A stretch of 64,000 nucleotides of DNA from an uncultured Ruminococcus sp. (GCA_934476515.1 CAKSNZ010000002.1:62001-126000), one strand, 5' to 3'. Shown: positions 46,946 to 56,383, numbered from the stretch's first letter. The notes: generated by a model from the sequence alone, not told the origin. Numbers and translations: made by a program.

Positions 46946-46990
46946 ACTTTATACATTTGTTAATAAGACTACACACTCAATATGGCTCGA
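46946..46990 (-). repeat. 45-bp imperfect direct repeat, copy B (rlmD-like 3' end)
   Basis: Reads HVSSHIECVVLLTNV-stop on the minus strand and matches copy A at 42833-42877. Several differences between copies are synonymous in this frame (CAC/CAT, CTG/TTA), as expected for a once-coding tail. Confidence 0.65.
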
Positions 46991-47405
46991 TACGTGCTGA
47001 TTAATACTTATATTGAGCAAAAATTCGGTCTAAAATCATTGTTTTAGGGAACATATCAATAAGCAAATATGCCTATATTCAATCCACAGTCTAAACCCCG
47101 ACTGTGTTAGGTAACATTTCAATCTATCTCATTTTCTATTATATAAGAAAATAAATTGACGGCAATAATAAATACTGTCTCAACCTATAATATGTCAATA
47201 AGGAAATTTTTCATACCGGATATATTTCCTTTTCAGCTACAACGTCTCGACCTTTAATTTAAGCATTATTTATTCGCATTTTCTCAAATTTAGAAATAGT
47301 TATCAATATTATACTTCTCATTGATAGAAGTAACATATGTTAATTATTCCTTTGTACTAAAGCGAATGGTTATTTTATCTTAGTAATTTTAAATAGAATT
47401 CTTAT
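46991..47405. other. Intergenic stretch with two hairpin-repeat units, no gene
   Basis: Two related units about 62 bases apart: CTAAAA / TTTTAG followed by TTAGGGAACATATCAAT (about 47032-47060), and CACAGTC / GACTGTG followed by TTAGGTAACATTTCAAT (47085-47122). No coding frame was found. Could be part of the recombination end or a regulatory region. Confidence 0.5.
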
Positions 47406-49193
47406 TTATATCCAACCCTTTTTCTTAAACTCTTCTATACGTGCTAAGTCTTCAGTAGACGGTTTGTCAACTTGTGTACCTAGAATATTTAAATATTCGT
47501 TATTCCACCTCTTTAAAATTGCAATAATAGAATCTGATACTCTAATATCCCTTTTCATGATAGAATTCATATTCCAATCCTGAATATCTGAAGTGCCCAT
47601 TGCATTTGTGATTGAAATCTTTGAAGCTGAGTATTCCTTTTTCTTTTTACCAAAATATCCATTTCCAGCAACAATATTAAGTTTCTTTTCAAAAGGAAGT
47701 TTGTTACCAATATGTTCAATCTTCTCCTTAATAATACTTTCCGGCACATCTAGGAAATAGTTTGTTTGCCATTTTTGTGGGAAGATATGTTCAATTTCCC
47801 ATTTAAATGGAAGTAATGTGTCTTGTTGTTCATATGCAAGAGTTTTCAACAACATGCGAACAACCTTACGATTTGGATTTTGGATATGTGTTTCAAGTTG
47901 GCTTGAATCAAGCTCTTTGAAATCAAATTTAGGTGTACTTGACGTAATTATTGCAGAGTTTAATTTTAGAATATCAGGCTTAACCGCATTGATAGTAGGC
48001 ACAAGAATGTATTTTAGCATAAGCTCAGCAAGCAATTTATTCAAGAACAAACCAAATTTAATCTCAAAATCATTTTCTTTGCGATAACTAACATAATAAA
48101 TCACAACTGGATACTTCCAGAACTCATTGGGATATGAAGTAAGTATATCTAATGTCTGTTTAATTTTTATATTAGTGGACCATGCTTCATTCTCAAGTAC
48201 TTCACCTTTATTAATTACTTTCCATAAATCAAGAATAACAAACAAATTATCTATCAACCCCGGTTGATACAAGCGTTCAAATTTGTTTGCAGCATAATAT
48301 TTTCTTACACCAGGTGTAGTAGTTTTTGTATCATGTTCCAAAGCACGAAGATAAAACATATTGTAATAAAACAATTGCTGAATACTTTCATTAGCCTCAG
48401 TTGCCTGTTCAGCGAGGTCTTTCCAACGGTTGATAAATGTTTTCTTCTCATCTTCATCTAACTGATTATAAATCTTTGCTTTAAAGATATCGGCATCAGA
48501 AAGAGGTAAACCTCTATCGTTCAAAGTCGAGAATATAGTTAATGCAGTATCCTGTGTGCCTGCGATTATCGGCAAAAGAATAGCTTGATTCAATAGTGCG
48601 TAAATAAACTGATAAACCATCATCGGATTTTCAGTAGAATGCTTGTCAAATAACTCCTGAAAATGCCTATAATTTTTTGAATAGTTGTCTTTTGCATTTT
48701 CATCTGCTTTCCCTGTTTCAAGGATGGTACGCAAAATATTATTTCCTTCATTATTTACCACACGTGATGTAAGTAGAATATTTTTATAGTCTACTGTTCC
48801 TGTTAATTTATTTGTTCGCCAAATTACAGGTTCAATTTTACCTATGAAATTATTTGCTTCAGCAGTACGTTCTGATGCCGGAGTAGCTACTAACTTTGTA
48901 TAGATAGCCCTTAACAATAAGAATAAGGATGTGATACGCTGCTGCCCATCAATTATTTCCTGTTCGCCATTTTCATTTTCATAAGCAACAACACTACCAA
49001 GGAAATAGGAACTTTCACGTTCTGTACCTCCACTAATAGCTGTAAATTCCCACAAATCTTCAAACAGTGTTTCCACCTGTTCATCTGTCCAAGCATAAGG
49101 ACGTTGATATTCCGGAATAACAAAAGGTTTTTCGCTTCCGCTACCAAGTAAAGTCTCTACGCTTTGCTTATTAACTTCTATTGTCGTTGGCAT
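47406..49193 (-). CDS. GmrSD-type DUF262/DUF1524 restriction protein
   Basis: 595 residues, the compact GmrSD architecture. N-terminal DUF262: VIPEYQRPYAWTDEQVETLF near residue 25 and EIIDGQQRITSLFLLL near 80. C-terminal DUF1524 HNH-type part: KWEIEHIFPQKWQTNYF and GNKLPFEKKLNIVAGNGYFG. Such type IV enzymes use NTP-driven recognition of modified DNA and then cut it. GGGAGGT precedes the start. It sits directly after a decayed hsdR tail, as does many a DUF262 gene embedded in type I restriction operons. Confidence 0.87.
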   Translation of the reverse strand: MPTTIEVNKQSVETLLGSGSEKPFVIPEYQRPYAWTDEQVETLFEDLWEFTAISGGTERESSYFLGSVVAYENENGEQEIIDGQQRITSLFLLLRAIYTKLVATPASERTAEANNFIGKIEPVIWRTNKLTGTVDYKNILLTSRVVNNEGNNILRTILETGKADENAKDNYSKNYRHFQELFDKHSTENPMMVYQFIYALLNQAILLPIIAGTQDTALTIFSTLNDRGLPLSDADIFKAKIYNQLDEDEKKTFINRWKDLAEQATEANESIQQLFYYNMFYLRALEHDTKTTTPGVRKYYAANKFERLYQPGLIDNLFVILDLWKVINKGEVLENEAWSTNIKIKQTLDILTSYPNEFWKYPVVIYYVSYRKENDFEIKFGLFLNKLLAELMLKYILVPTINAVKPDILKLNSAIITSSTPKFDFKELDSSQLETHIQNPNRKVVRMLLKTLAYEQQDTLLPFKWEIEHIFPQKWQTNYFLDVPESIIKEKIEHIGNKLPFEKKLNIVAGNGYFGKKKKEYSASKISITNAMGTSDIQDWNMNSIMKRDIRVSDSIIAILKRWNNEYLNILGTQVDKPSTEDLARIEEFKKKGWI

Positions 49194-49206
49194 TTTATAC
49201 CTCCCA

Positions 49207-49488
49207 ATTTCTATTTTTAATATTTTTTAAAGTTTTCAGCCCGACCAAATATCTGTCTCTTGGTACATTGTGATAACCATATTCTGCAAGAATTAATATC
49301 AAATCGACCTTAAGTTATGCTTTAATGTCTTAACGCTGTAACCAGTCAGTATACCTTGTTTTATTATCGACGATTTTCTTTACTTCTTTCGGTAGGATAA
49401 TCAGTTTGTCATGAGGGTAATCAAATTCAAGTATCTTAGCAATAGCTTCAAATATAATGCGATTGGAATCCGAAAAAATAAAACGGTA
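49207..49488 (-). pseudogene. Decayed 3' end of a type I restriction hsdR gene
   Basis: In one minus-strand frame the sequence reads SDSNRIIFEAIAKILEFDY, then KKIVDNKTRYTDWLQR, stop, DIKA, stop, LKVDLILILAEYGYHNVPRD. This follows the usual HsdR C-terminus (YTDWxxRxDIKAxLKxxLxxLLxxxGYPP). Two in-frame stops (near 49331 and 49316) and a stop at 49491 make it non-functional, and no upstream part or hsdM/hsdS remains in the window. Confidence 0.7.
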
Positions 49489-49589
49489 CTATTTTCATTT
49501 TTTCTCAGTATGTAGGTCCATTTTGATAACAGTCCATGGTGCAAACTAGTATTCAATATGTTACTTCTATCAAAACGATACTTTTTACA

Positions 49590-50735
49590 CTATAAGATAC
49601 TATACTTGCTGAACAAGCGTAGAAAGAACTGCTTCAGATTTTCTAACACTACTTTCTTTTGGTCCTTATCTGAATCTGCACCAACAAATTCATATCCTCC
49701 AAAACGATATACATCATAGCCTAAAAGTGTCATTTCTCTTTGGGCTCGAATCATTTCACTATACAGTCTAGGTGATGCAGTATTTCCTTTTGCATAATGT
49801 TGCTTGCCATCAATTTCTATAACCACACGGTCTTTGTGTGAAAAAACCATTAGGAAGTCCATCTTTTGATGTTCAAATAGTTTGTATCCTCTTTGTTTAA
49901 GTGTCTGTGGGTCATAATACAAATACACCTGAGGAATTAGAGCTGGTAAATCCTTACCTATCTGTTTTTTCAACTCATAATATGCTTGTAACATCCATGT
50001 TTCCGGACCACTTTTTGCTCCTTGTGCTTTAAAACCTGTATCGAGGCATTCACATAAACGCCTTAAAAAAACAATCTCTTTATTTTCATCAATATTATTT
50101 TCACCCGCATACCAGTTTACAAGGTCGTTCCACATTACCCCAGTAGAAGGAATAGGCTGATTATATATTAAACATTGAGTTTCATTTTTTGTTATTCTAA
50201 TGTCATTATTCAGTGCATCATCAAAAGCAATTTCTGGTTTATATTTGGCTGCAAAAATAATATTCTTAACTTTACCTTGAACACCTATTCTAGTACAAAT
50301 ACATTTATAGAAATTCTTATCTCCAATCGTATCTTTAACAACTAGTTTATAGCCATCGTGTTCAATGTATTTATTTAATACATCTACTAGTTCTGTATTT
50401 GGAATAAGTTCCCTTCTTTCTTCTTCATCATTCCATCTCCAATGATGAATATTAGGATTAACGTATTGCTCAAGGAAAAGCATGAATTGCTCATCGGACA
50501 GGTTTAAATAATCGATTATAGAATTTAGCAAATAACTTTCCGGCCAATCATCGAATCTATCCATATGTCTAGCTATTTCCCCTATATCTCTATCGGTTAA
50601 TGAAGGGCAGACCAATTTTGCAAATTCATGGTATTCTTTATCACCAGACACACTACCTAACGCTAATATTGTATCAATCACAGAGTTTCTAGTTTCATCT
50701 ATTATTTTATGCACTTCTTCATTTGCTCCGGTCAT
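49590..50735 (-). CDS. AbiJ-like protein with PD-(D/E)xK nuclease domain
   Basis: 381 residues from the ATG at 50735 (GGAGAG upstream; the ATG at 50750 lacks a site). The N-terminal ~140 residues look like an AbiJ N-terminal domain (LSDEQFMLFLEQYVNPNIHH, ELVDVLNKYIEHDGYKLVV). The C-terminal ~100 residues hold a nuclease-like core: MDFLMVFSHKDRVVIEIDGKQHY (D...ExDGK, PD-(D/E)xK type) and YDVYRFGGYEF. AbiJ-type proteins are phage abortive-infection factors. Alone in its transcript, but embedded in the defence island. Confidence 0.72.
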   Translation of the reverse strand: MTGANEEVHKIIDETRNSVIDTILALGSVSGDKEYHEFAKLVCPSLTDRDIGEIARHMDRFDDWPESYLLNSIIDYLNLSDEQFMLFLEQYVNPNIHHWRWNDEEERRELIPNTELVDVLNKYIEHDGYKLVVKDTIGDKNFYKCICTRIGVQGKVKNIIFAAKYKPEIAFDDALNNDIRITKNETQCLIYNQPIPSTGVMWNDLVNWYAGENNIDENKEIVFLRRLCECLDTGFKAQGAKSGPETWMLQAYYELKKQIGKDLPALIPQVYLYYDPQTLKQRGYKLFEHQKMDFLMVFSHKDRVVIEIDGKQHYAKGNTASPRLYSEMIRAQREMTLLGYDVYRFGGYEFVGADSDKDQKKVVLENLKQFFLRLFSKYSIL

Positions 50736-51194
50736 AAAATCACTCTCCATCTACTTAAATGTCTCATCATTTCACATCAATTACAGAAGGTTTATCAATC
50801 TTCTGTTCTCTTTGTAATTTCTATTTTCATTTTCAAAACGTAGCGTATACTTTAAATCCAAGTTGGTGATATCTTGAACTTTTGATTGTTATGGTAAGCG
50901 AAATCAAAAGAGACTCCGTATAAATGATGCCATTGTTATAACAATATTTTCCAAGTCTGTAATTGTATTTTGCATCACATAGGCTGGTATTGATACTCTT
51001 ATAAAGAGCAATAATGTACCAATTAATCCCAATTTCGTAAATGCTACTGCTGTATCATATGACTATTTATCATATGATGCAGCAAGTTTTGTCTTGAATG
51101 TAGTAACATCCAACATTCAAACATAATTGAAATTTTTAATTATACTGTAATTAATTGAGCAATAGAGATTTAGTTGCAAACTCCATTAATTAGT
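50736..51194. other. Gene-free stretch, possibly a decayed gene
   Basis: No intact frame. Two short open stretches on the minus strand (about 51130-50905 with LDVTTFKTKLAASYDK-stop, and NWYIIALYKSINTSLCDAKY in another frame) suggest frameshifted coding sequence but match no family I recognise. A direct repeat ATCATATGA occurs twice near 51055-51078. Confidence 0.4.
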
Positions 51195-54119
51195 TTATTC
51201 AAATTTTAGAAATCCATTGTAAAAAGCGTCTGGAAAAGTAAATGTTTTTTCACCCATATCAAATTTAATATAGATATATTTCTTCTTTTTATCAGTTTTT
51301 ACAATTGTTCCATTACCGAAGGTTTTGTGTACAATCATTGCACCAGGTACAACTTTAGTTAAGTCAATTTTCTGCTTCTCATTTTCTGCTTTACTTATCT
51401 TTTGAGCAGAATAATGATGTATATTCACTTTCTTTTGTATGGTTGGTTTTATTTCTTTATTTGATGATACAACACTAGATCTATAGTCATCGGTCTTTGA
51501 AGAAGTAATTGTATTACTTATTGGCATATCAGTGATAGTTTCGGGCTGCTCAACTGTTTGAACAACCATTGTAGCTTGTTGATTATAGAAAAGTTGCTCA
51601 TATTCTTTCTTCTTCAGAACAGTATCCCAACCACCAACATTGTCATTTTCATGTTTATCAATACCAGTATATACCAAACTATTATCTTCATATCTTTTAA
51701 ATTTAAAGATAGCATCATTCATTAGGTTAGCATTGAATAATCCAAGTGAACATAGCATTTCAAAGTCAGTAACATCAAGGCCAGTAACCTTCTTAAAAAG
51801 CCCAGGTTCAAGTTGTATGATAACATCTTTCAAACAACTTTCTCTGTAATCAGTGAGATACATAAATATAGGTATTCTTGTTGCAAACTTAATCAACTTT
51901 TCTTGGATTTTCTTTCTTTTACTTTTATATTCTTTTTCTTCTTCAGTAAGCTCTTTCTTCTCTTTTTGAGTAAGTTTATCCTTCTCTTTTTTAGCCTTTT
52001 TAACCTTTTCAGATTTGTTAATGATAGTTTCTACATCTTTATTAAGGGAACGAAAACCTTCAATTTTCATCAATGCGTCAAGTGCATCTTGGTTTACAAG
52101 TAAACGAGCAAGAGTCTCATTATCTACATTAACAAGTAAAGCTGATTCCCATCTTCTTGCTAATAAAGTAGCTGAAGTACCAGCAAGGGCAATATCAAGA
52201 ACATCTTGTGCTGATATTTGTTTCATAGTTGAACCATCAAAAGCTAGTACAGGTAAAAAGCTAATAAATTCAGCAACTTTCTTTTCTGGGTTACTTCCAT
52301 CAACATTTAGTCTGCAAGAATAATCAGAAATTTGTCTTAACGCTCTATCGAGTGCAAAATCGAAAACATAACATTCATGTTTCATAATTATTTGCTTACC
52401 ATTTTCATCTTTGATTGTCCAAGGAGATTGAACACGAAAAGCTGTTTGAAAATATGTTTCTGGACTTTTTAAGTTACGAAGCATAAATACACCAGTCCAA
52501 GGTTTAACTGTTACACCAGTAGTTAACTTACCACAAGATAAAGTGATTGTTTTTGTTGATAAAGGATTACACATAGCACTAAGTACAGGATTAAGTGCAT
52601 TTACACCTATACCGGCTTTTGCACCAGCACACACAATAACTTTATAGTCAGAGAAAAAATTATCCTCTTTAAGTAAATTGTACATTGCATAACAAGATGC
52701 AACATCAGGTAAAAACCACAATGTATGGTTAAGAACTTTTAACAAACGAGAGTCAGAATATGGCATTGCAGGCTTTTGACCTATCTTTAAATCATCAATA
52801 TTATTTGGCAAATAAGAACCTCTGATTAACTGTAACCATTTTGCTACTTCACTTCTATATACAAATTGAGAATTTTCGACCTTGTCACCTTTATCATATT
52901 TTGCAGAAAAGAAAACATTTAGGTCAAATTCATTAAATTCACCTTGCATTGCAATTTGACGGATACTTTCAGGAATTTGATATGTTAGCATAACCATTCT
53001 TGGAAGTGAAAGGTAGGGATTATTTTCACCTTTCCAATTATCTTTTGCACGTTGTTCATCAGAGTAAGTCCAGTTAAAAATCTGTTCCTCAATAAATTCA
53101 CCGGAGTTAATAGCTCTAAATGGTGTACCGGAAAGATAAAGATAATGATTTGTTGTAATAGGTAAGAAGGTTTCATTATATGCATTATCAGCTTCATCTT
53201 TCTTGTACTTTTCTTGGTCAAAGTCAGCGTTTTCTTCTTCATCAGAATTTTCAAATAATTTTTTAGCACTGTCCCTCCAAGCACCAAAATGATATTCATC
53301 AAATACAACTAAATCCCAATTTATTTCATGAATAAATTCATTCTTAACTTTAATACCACCATTGCTATTAGTTCCAAGCAAATCTTGAAAAGAACCAAAC
53401 GCAACAATTGGTTTATCTTTGTCAGCCTTTTTATAAGCCTGGTCAATATTAATACCATTACCTTGAGCATCTTTATTTGAGATAAATTGCCAACCTTCAA
53501 AGTCAACATGTGTCGCAAGGTCTTCTGACCATGCAGACTCTACGGCAGGTTTAAAAGTAAGTACAAGAATTCTTTTAAAGTTAAGTTTTTTTGCTAATTC
53601 ATATGTAGCAAATGTTTTACCAAAACGCATTTTGGCATTCCATAAAAACTTAGGTGGACGGTTTGAGTCATCCTTTTTTGCACGACTAAAATAACTAGTT
53701 GTCATTTCAACAGCCCTAGCTTGTTCTGGTCTCATAGGAAAAGTATTACAACGATTTTCTATATTATTAGTACCAGTTTGGACAGCAACAATTGCTGCTT
53801 TTACCATCTTAGCATCACAATAATACCATTCATTCTTATCATTTTTAATGCAAAGATGAGGAACCCCTTTTTTCTTAAGAACTGCATGAACATCATGATC
53901 AGTAAAGCAAGAACCATCAGGACGCATTGCTGAAGCAGTTAGTACAATTCTATAAGGTACAGCAGAAGTTCTCAATTGTTCAGCAACTCTTTCCTCAGCA
54001 GTTCTGTCAGTATATCCTATTTTGAGATAACCTTTGTGGGATTCAACACCAATAAGTTCATATGCATAAATAGTTGGAGTAACAGATGGTCTTTCGGTAA
54101 AAAAATTATTTTCTGCCAT
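51195..54119 (-). CDS. GIY-YIG/superfamily 2 helicase restriction subunit
   Basis: 974 residues. N-terminal GIY-YIG-like nuclease domain of the T5orf172/MUG113 kind (TIYAYELIG, YLKIGYTDRTAEERVAEQL). Then a DEAD/DEAH translocase: WNAKMRFGKTFATYEL (motif I in the AKMRFGKT form), VVFDEYHFGAWRD (II), LYLSGTPFRA (III) and later FQTAFRVQSPW. A charged Lys/Glu helix follows, and the last ~50 residues (MIVHKTFGNGTIVKTDKKKK) form a tudor-like domain as at the end of UvrD/PcrA. Its ATG overlaps the methylase stop (TAATG), so it is the restriction partner of that methylase. Confidence 0.85.
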   Translation of the reverse strand: MAENNFFTERPSVTPTIYAYELIGVESHKGYLKIGYTDRTAEERVAEQLRTSAVPYRIVLTASAMRPDGSCFTDHDVHAVLKKKGVPHLCIKNDKNEWYYCDAKMVKAAIVAVQTGTNNIENRCNTFPMRPEQARAVEMTTSYFSRAKKDDSNRPPKFLWNAKMRFGKTFATYELAKKLNFKRILVLTFKPAVESAWSEDLATHVDFEGWQFISNKDAQGNGINIDQAYKKADKDKPIVAFGSFQDLLGTNSNGGIKVKNEFIHEINWDLVVFDEYHFGAWRDSAKKLFENSDEEENADFDQEKYKKDEADNAYNETFLPITTNHYLYLSGTPFRAINSGEFIEEQIFNWTYSDEQRAKDNWKGENNPYLSLPRMVMLTYQIPESIRQIAMQGEFNEFDLNVFFSAKYDKGDKVENSQFVYRSEVAKWLQLIRGSYLPNNIDDLKIGQKPAMPYSDSRLLKVLNHTLWFLPDVASCYAMYNLLKEDNFFSDYKVIVCAGAKAGIGVNALNPVLSAMCNPLSTKTITLSCGKLTTGVTVKPWTGVFMLRNLKSPETYFQTAFRVQSPWTIKDENGKQIIMKHECYVFDFALDRALRQISDYSCRLNVDGSNPEKKVAEFISFLPVLAFDGSTMKQISAQDVLDIALAGTSATLLARRWESALLVNVDNETLARLLVNQDALDALMKIEGFRSLNKDVETIINKSEKVKKAKKEKDKLTQKEKKELTEEEKEYKSKRKKIQEKLIKFATRIPIFMYLTDYRESCLKDVIIQLEPGLFKKVTGLDVTDFEMLCSLGLFNANLMNDAIFKFKRYEDNSLVYTGIDKHENDNVGGWDTVLKKKEYEQLFYNQQATMVVQTVEQPETITDMPISNTITSSKTDDYRSSVVSSNKEIKPTIQKKVNIHHYSAQKISKAENEKQKIDLTKVVPGAMIVHKTFGNGTIVKTDKKKKYIYIKFDMGEKTFTFPDAFYNGFLKFE

Positions 54120-55657
54120 TACTTGTCACCATCCAATTCCATAGGTTTAATCATTGATTCAATAAAATCAATTTCTTCTTGTGTTAGTTCATATTTAGCA
54201 TAAAGTTCTTCGTCAGTCAAAGATTTTGAAAAATCTTGCATAGGTACAAACTTAAAACTATCCTTTGACAAATTAATTGAAGATATAGCCTGCAAGACTA
54301 AAAATCTAACAAAGCGAGTTTCAACATATTGCTTTATATTTTTTATTTTTTCTATATTATCTGAATTTCCTAAAAGAAAATATGAAGCTGTGCATATATC
54401 ACCAGGATTTAGTATTCTCATTTTTGGGATAACTTTAAATTTACCATCTTTACCTGGTTCTCCAGCATGCTCACTCGTTGCTCTACTAATAGCTACCTGA
54501 TACATATCGATATATTCCATACCGTTTGATATATCATTTTTATCAACAAATCCATATCCTCTACTTGATAACAATCGTAAATAGCCTGTTTTTTTACTTT
54601 CAATTCCTCTTTCTTTAGTTGATAAGTTAAAAGGATTCCTTGAACTAATAAGGTTAATAAATAATTCTTCATTATAAGATAAAATTTTATTAATGATTCC
54701 AACGGCTTCGTTATATCTTACAAAAGTATCAAATTCATCTAACTTTCTCATTGAACTGTTTTCTTTTCCATCTCTAACTGTTGTAAATAAACAATCTCCA
54801 TTATAATTAGCATCCCTTAAAAAATAGCAAACACCACCAGCTACACTAACCCCCGGGAAGCATTCTTTTGAGTTTGGAAAATCGACTATGTGGGATATAG
54901 ATTTATCTGATAGCATTGTTTTTCTAAATTCGCTGAGTCCAAGACCCCCTGCAAACCATCGAGAAGGAATAATCATAGATAAATATCTAGGTTTTAATTT
55001 TTTAGCCTGCTCTATAAATTTATTATAAATTGGAATAGCACCTGAAACAGTTGTCTCACCAGTGGTTAACTGATATGGTGGATTTCCGATTATAACATCA
55101 AATTTCATGTTAAATATCTCCTCTGGTTTTAGAGTATGTATGAATTCATATGCATAGAATTCAAGTCCATCACTACGGTCATACTTTTCTTGCGTGGCAC
55201 CACAATAAACACACTTACCATCTTTCCAAGCGTGTTGGATTTTTTTAAAGCGTATGTTTCCCTGTGGATTATCAAACTTTGTTACTGAAAATTCACTGTC
55301 AGGAAATTTTGAACAATAAGTACTTCTTCTCGACAATAGGCTAGTAAGTTCTGTTAATGCGATACCATATAGTTGTTTTTGAAAAATATGGTCAATTCGT
55401 TCTTGCAAATCAGGAATTATTGGTTCAAGACCTATCAAAAGCCTTTTAGCAATTTCTCTCAAGAAAACACCACTTTTGCATCCCGGGTCAAGAAAAGTTG
55501 TGTTTGGATTTGTAAATAAGTCCTCTGGTAACATATCTAACATTTGATTTGCTATATCAGGTGGAGTAAAAACTTCATCATTTGATAGATTTGCCAAACA
55601 TGTTAGTACATCTGGATTATATACGTTATTAAAAAAATGTTCATTATTCATATTCAT
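54119..55657 (-). CDS. Eco57I-type adenine-N6 DNA methyltransferase
   Basis: 512 residues. SAM motif I is seen as TTFLDPGCKSGVFLREIA (near residue 58), and the catalytic motif IV as FDVIIGNPPYQLTTG (near 190), preceded by a small Cys pair CVYCGATQ. The middle and end carry a target-recognition-like region (SSRGYGFVDKNDISNG). It modifies adenine in the host recognition site. It overlaps the 55644 gene by 14 bases and the helicase gene by one base, so all three are translationally coupled. Confidence 0.88.
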   Translation of the reverse strand: MNMNNEHFFNNVYNPDVLTCLANLSNDEVFTPPDIANQMLDMLPEDLFTNPNTTFLDPGCKSGVFLREIAKRLLIGLEPIIPDLQERIDHIFQKQLYGIALTELTSLLSRRSTYCSKFPDSEFSVTKFDNPQGNIRFKKIQHAWKDGKCVYCGATQEKYDRSDGLEFYAYEFIHTLKPEEIFNMKFDVIIGNPPYQLTTGETTVSGAIPIYNKFIEQAKKLKPRYLSMIIPSRWFAGGLGLSEFRKTMLSDKSISHIVDFPNSKECFPGVSVAGGVCYFLRDANYNGDCLFTTVRDGKENSSMRKLDEFDTFVRYNEAVGIINKILSYNEELFINLISSRNPFNLSTKERGIESKKTGYLRLLSSRGYGFVDKNDISNGMEYIDMYQVAISRATSEHAGEPGKDGKFKVIPKMRILNPGDICTASYFLLGNSDNIEKIKNIKQYVETRFVRFLVLQAISSINLSKDSFKFVPMQDFSKSLTDEELYAKYELTQEEIDFIESMIKPMELDGDK

Positions 55658-56312
55658 ATAGCCTCCTGTAGTGCATTGGTGGATATATTTGCACTAGTGT
55701 ACCTTCGTTATCTTCATTCGCTAAAATATCAAGTTGTTCATTTTCTTTCGATTCGTTATCCTGATTTACTAGTTGTTCAAATACATAGTCTTCTCTTTTA
55801 ATCATTGGGCCTGTTGCAAATGACCATTGACTAAATACTATAAGTTCATCAGTTTTTTTCCCACTATTATCTACTGTTCTAAAGTCAAGTGCATCTCCAC
55901 AAACAATATTTCTTTCTAAAATGAATTTAATTGACTTACAGATTTCATCATTTTGTTCTGCTTTTTTTATTGATTTTTTATAATATCTTTCCCATATATC
56001 ATATAATCTTTTTCGACATAACTTTACATTATCCACTTGTATCTCTATACCATACAAACTACTTATTGCAAGTAATGAATTTCTTTCATAATCATAGGAA
56101 CTTCTCTTATATTTCTTTGTTACTACATCAAGTTTCCTTGTTAAAATTTCAGAGAGAAAGTTACCGTCACCACAAGCTGGTTCTAAAAATCTAGAATCTA
56201 TTCTTAAGCATTCATCAGCAACAAGGTCACACATAGCCTTTACTTCTCGTTCATTCGTAAATACTTCACCATGTTCGGCAACTCTCTTTTTTGATTTAAC
56301 TTGCTTTGTCAT
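55644..56312 (-). CDS. Methylase-like protein with SAM motif I only
   Basis: 222 residues. N-terminal VAEHGEVFTNEREVKAMCDLV and RFLEPACGDGNFLSEIL are motif X/I of N6-adenine methylases (SAM binding), followed by IEIQVDNVKLCRKRL. The catalytic NPPY motif is missing: the place after IVCGDALDF reads IVFSQWSFATGPMI. It is thus either a regulatory or helper subunit of the 54119 methylase or a truncated relic kept in frame. GGAGGATAT precedes the ATG; it is the first gene of the cluster. Confidence 0.75.
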   Translation of the reverse strand: MTKQVKSKKRVAEHGEVFTNEREVKAMCDLVADECLRIDSRFLEPACGDGNFLSEILTRKLDVVTKKYKRSSYDYERNSLLAISSLYGIEIQVDNVKLCRKRLYDIWERYYKKSIKKAEQNDEICKSIKFILERNIVCGDALDFRTVDNSGKKTDELIVFSQWSFATGPMIKREDYVFEQLVNQDNESKENEQLDILANEDNEGTLVQIYPPMHYRRLYEYE

Positions 56313-56354
56313 ATATCCTCCATAATGATTATTTTAATTTGTATAATTATATTT

Positions 56355-56383
56355 ATTCTATCATAAAAACCAACTATATTCAA
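56355..56383 (-). promoter_or_regulatory. Promoter of the methylase-helicase cluster
   Basis: TTGAAT (56383-56378), 17-base spacer, TAGAAT (56360-56355) on the minus strand, ending ~40 bases before the first gene. Confidence 0.55.
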
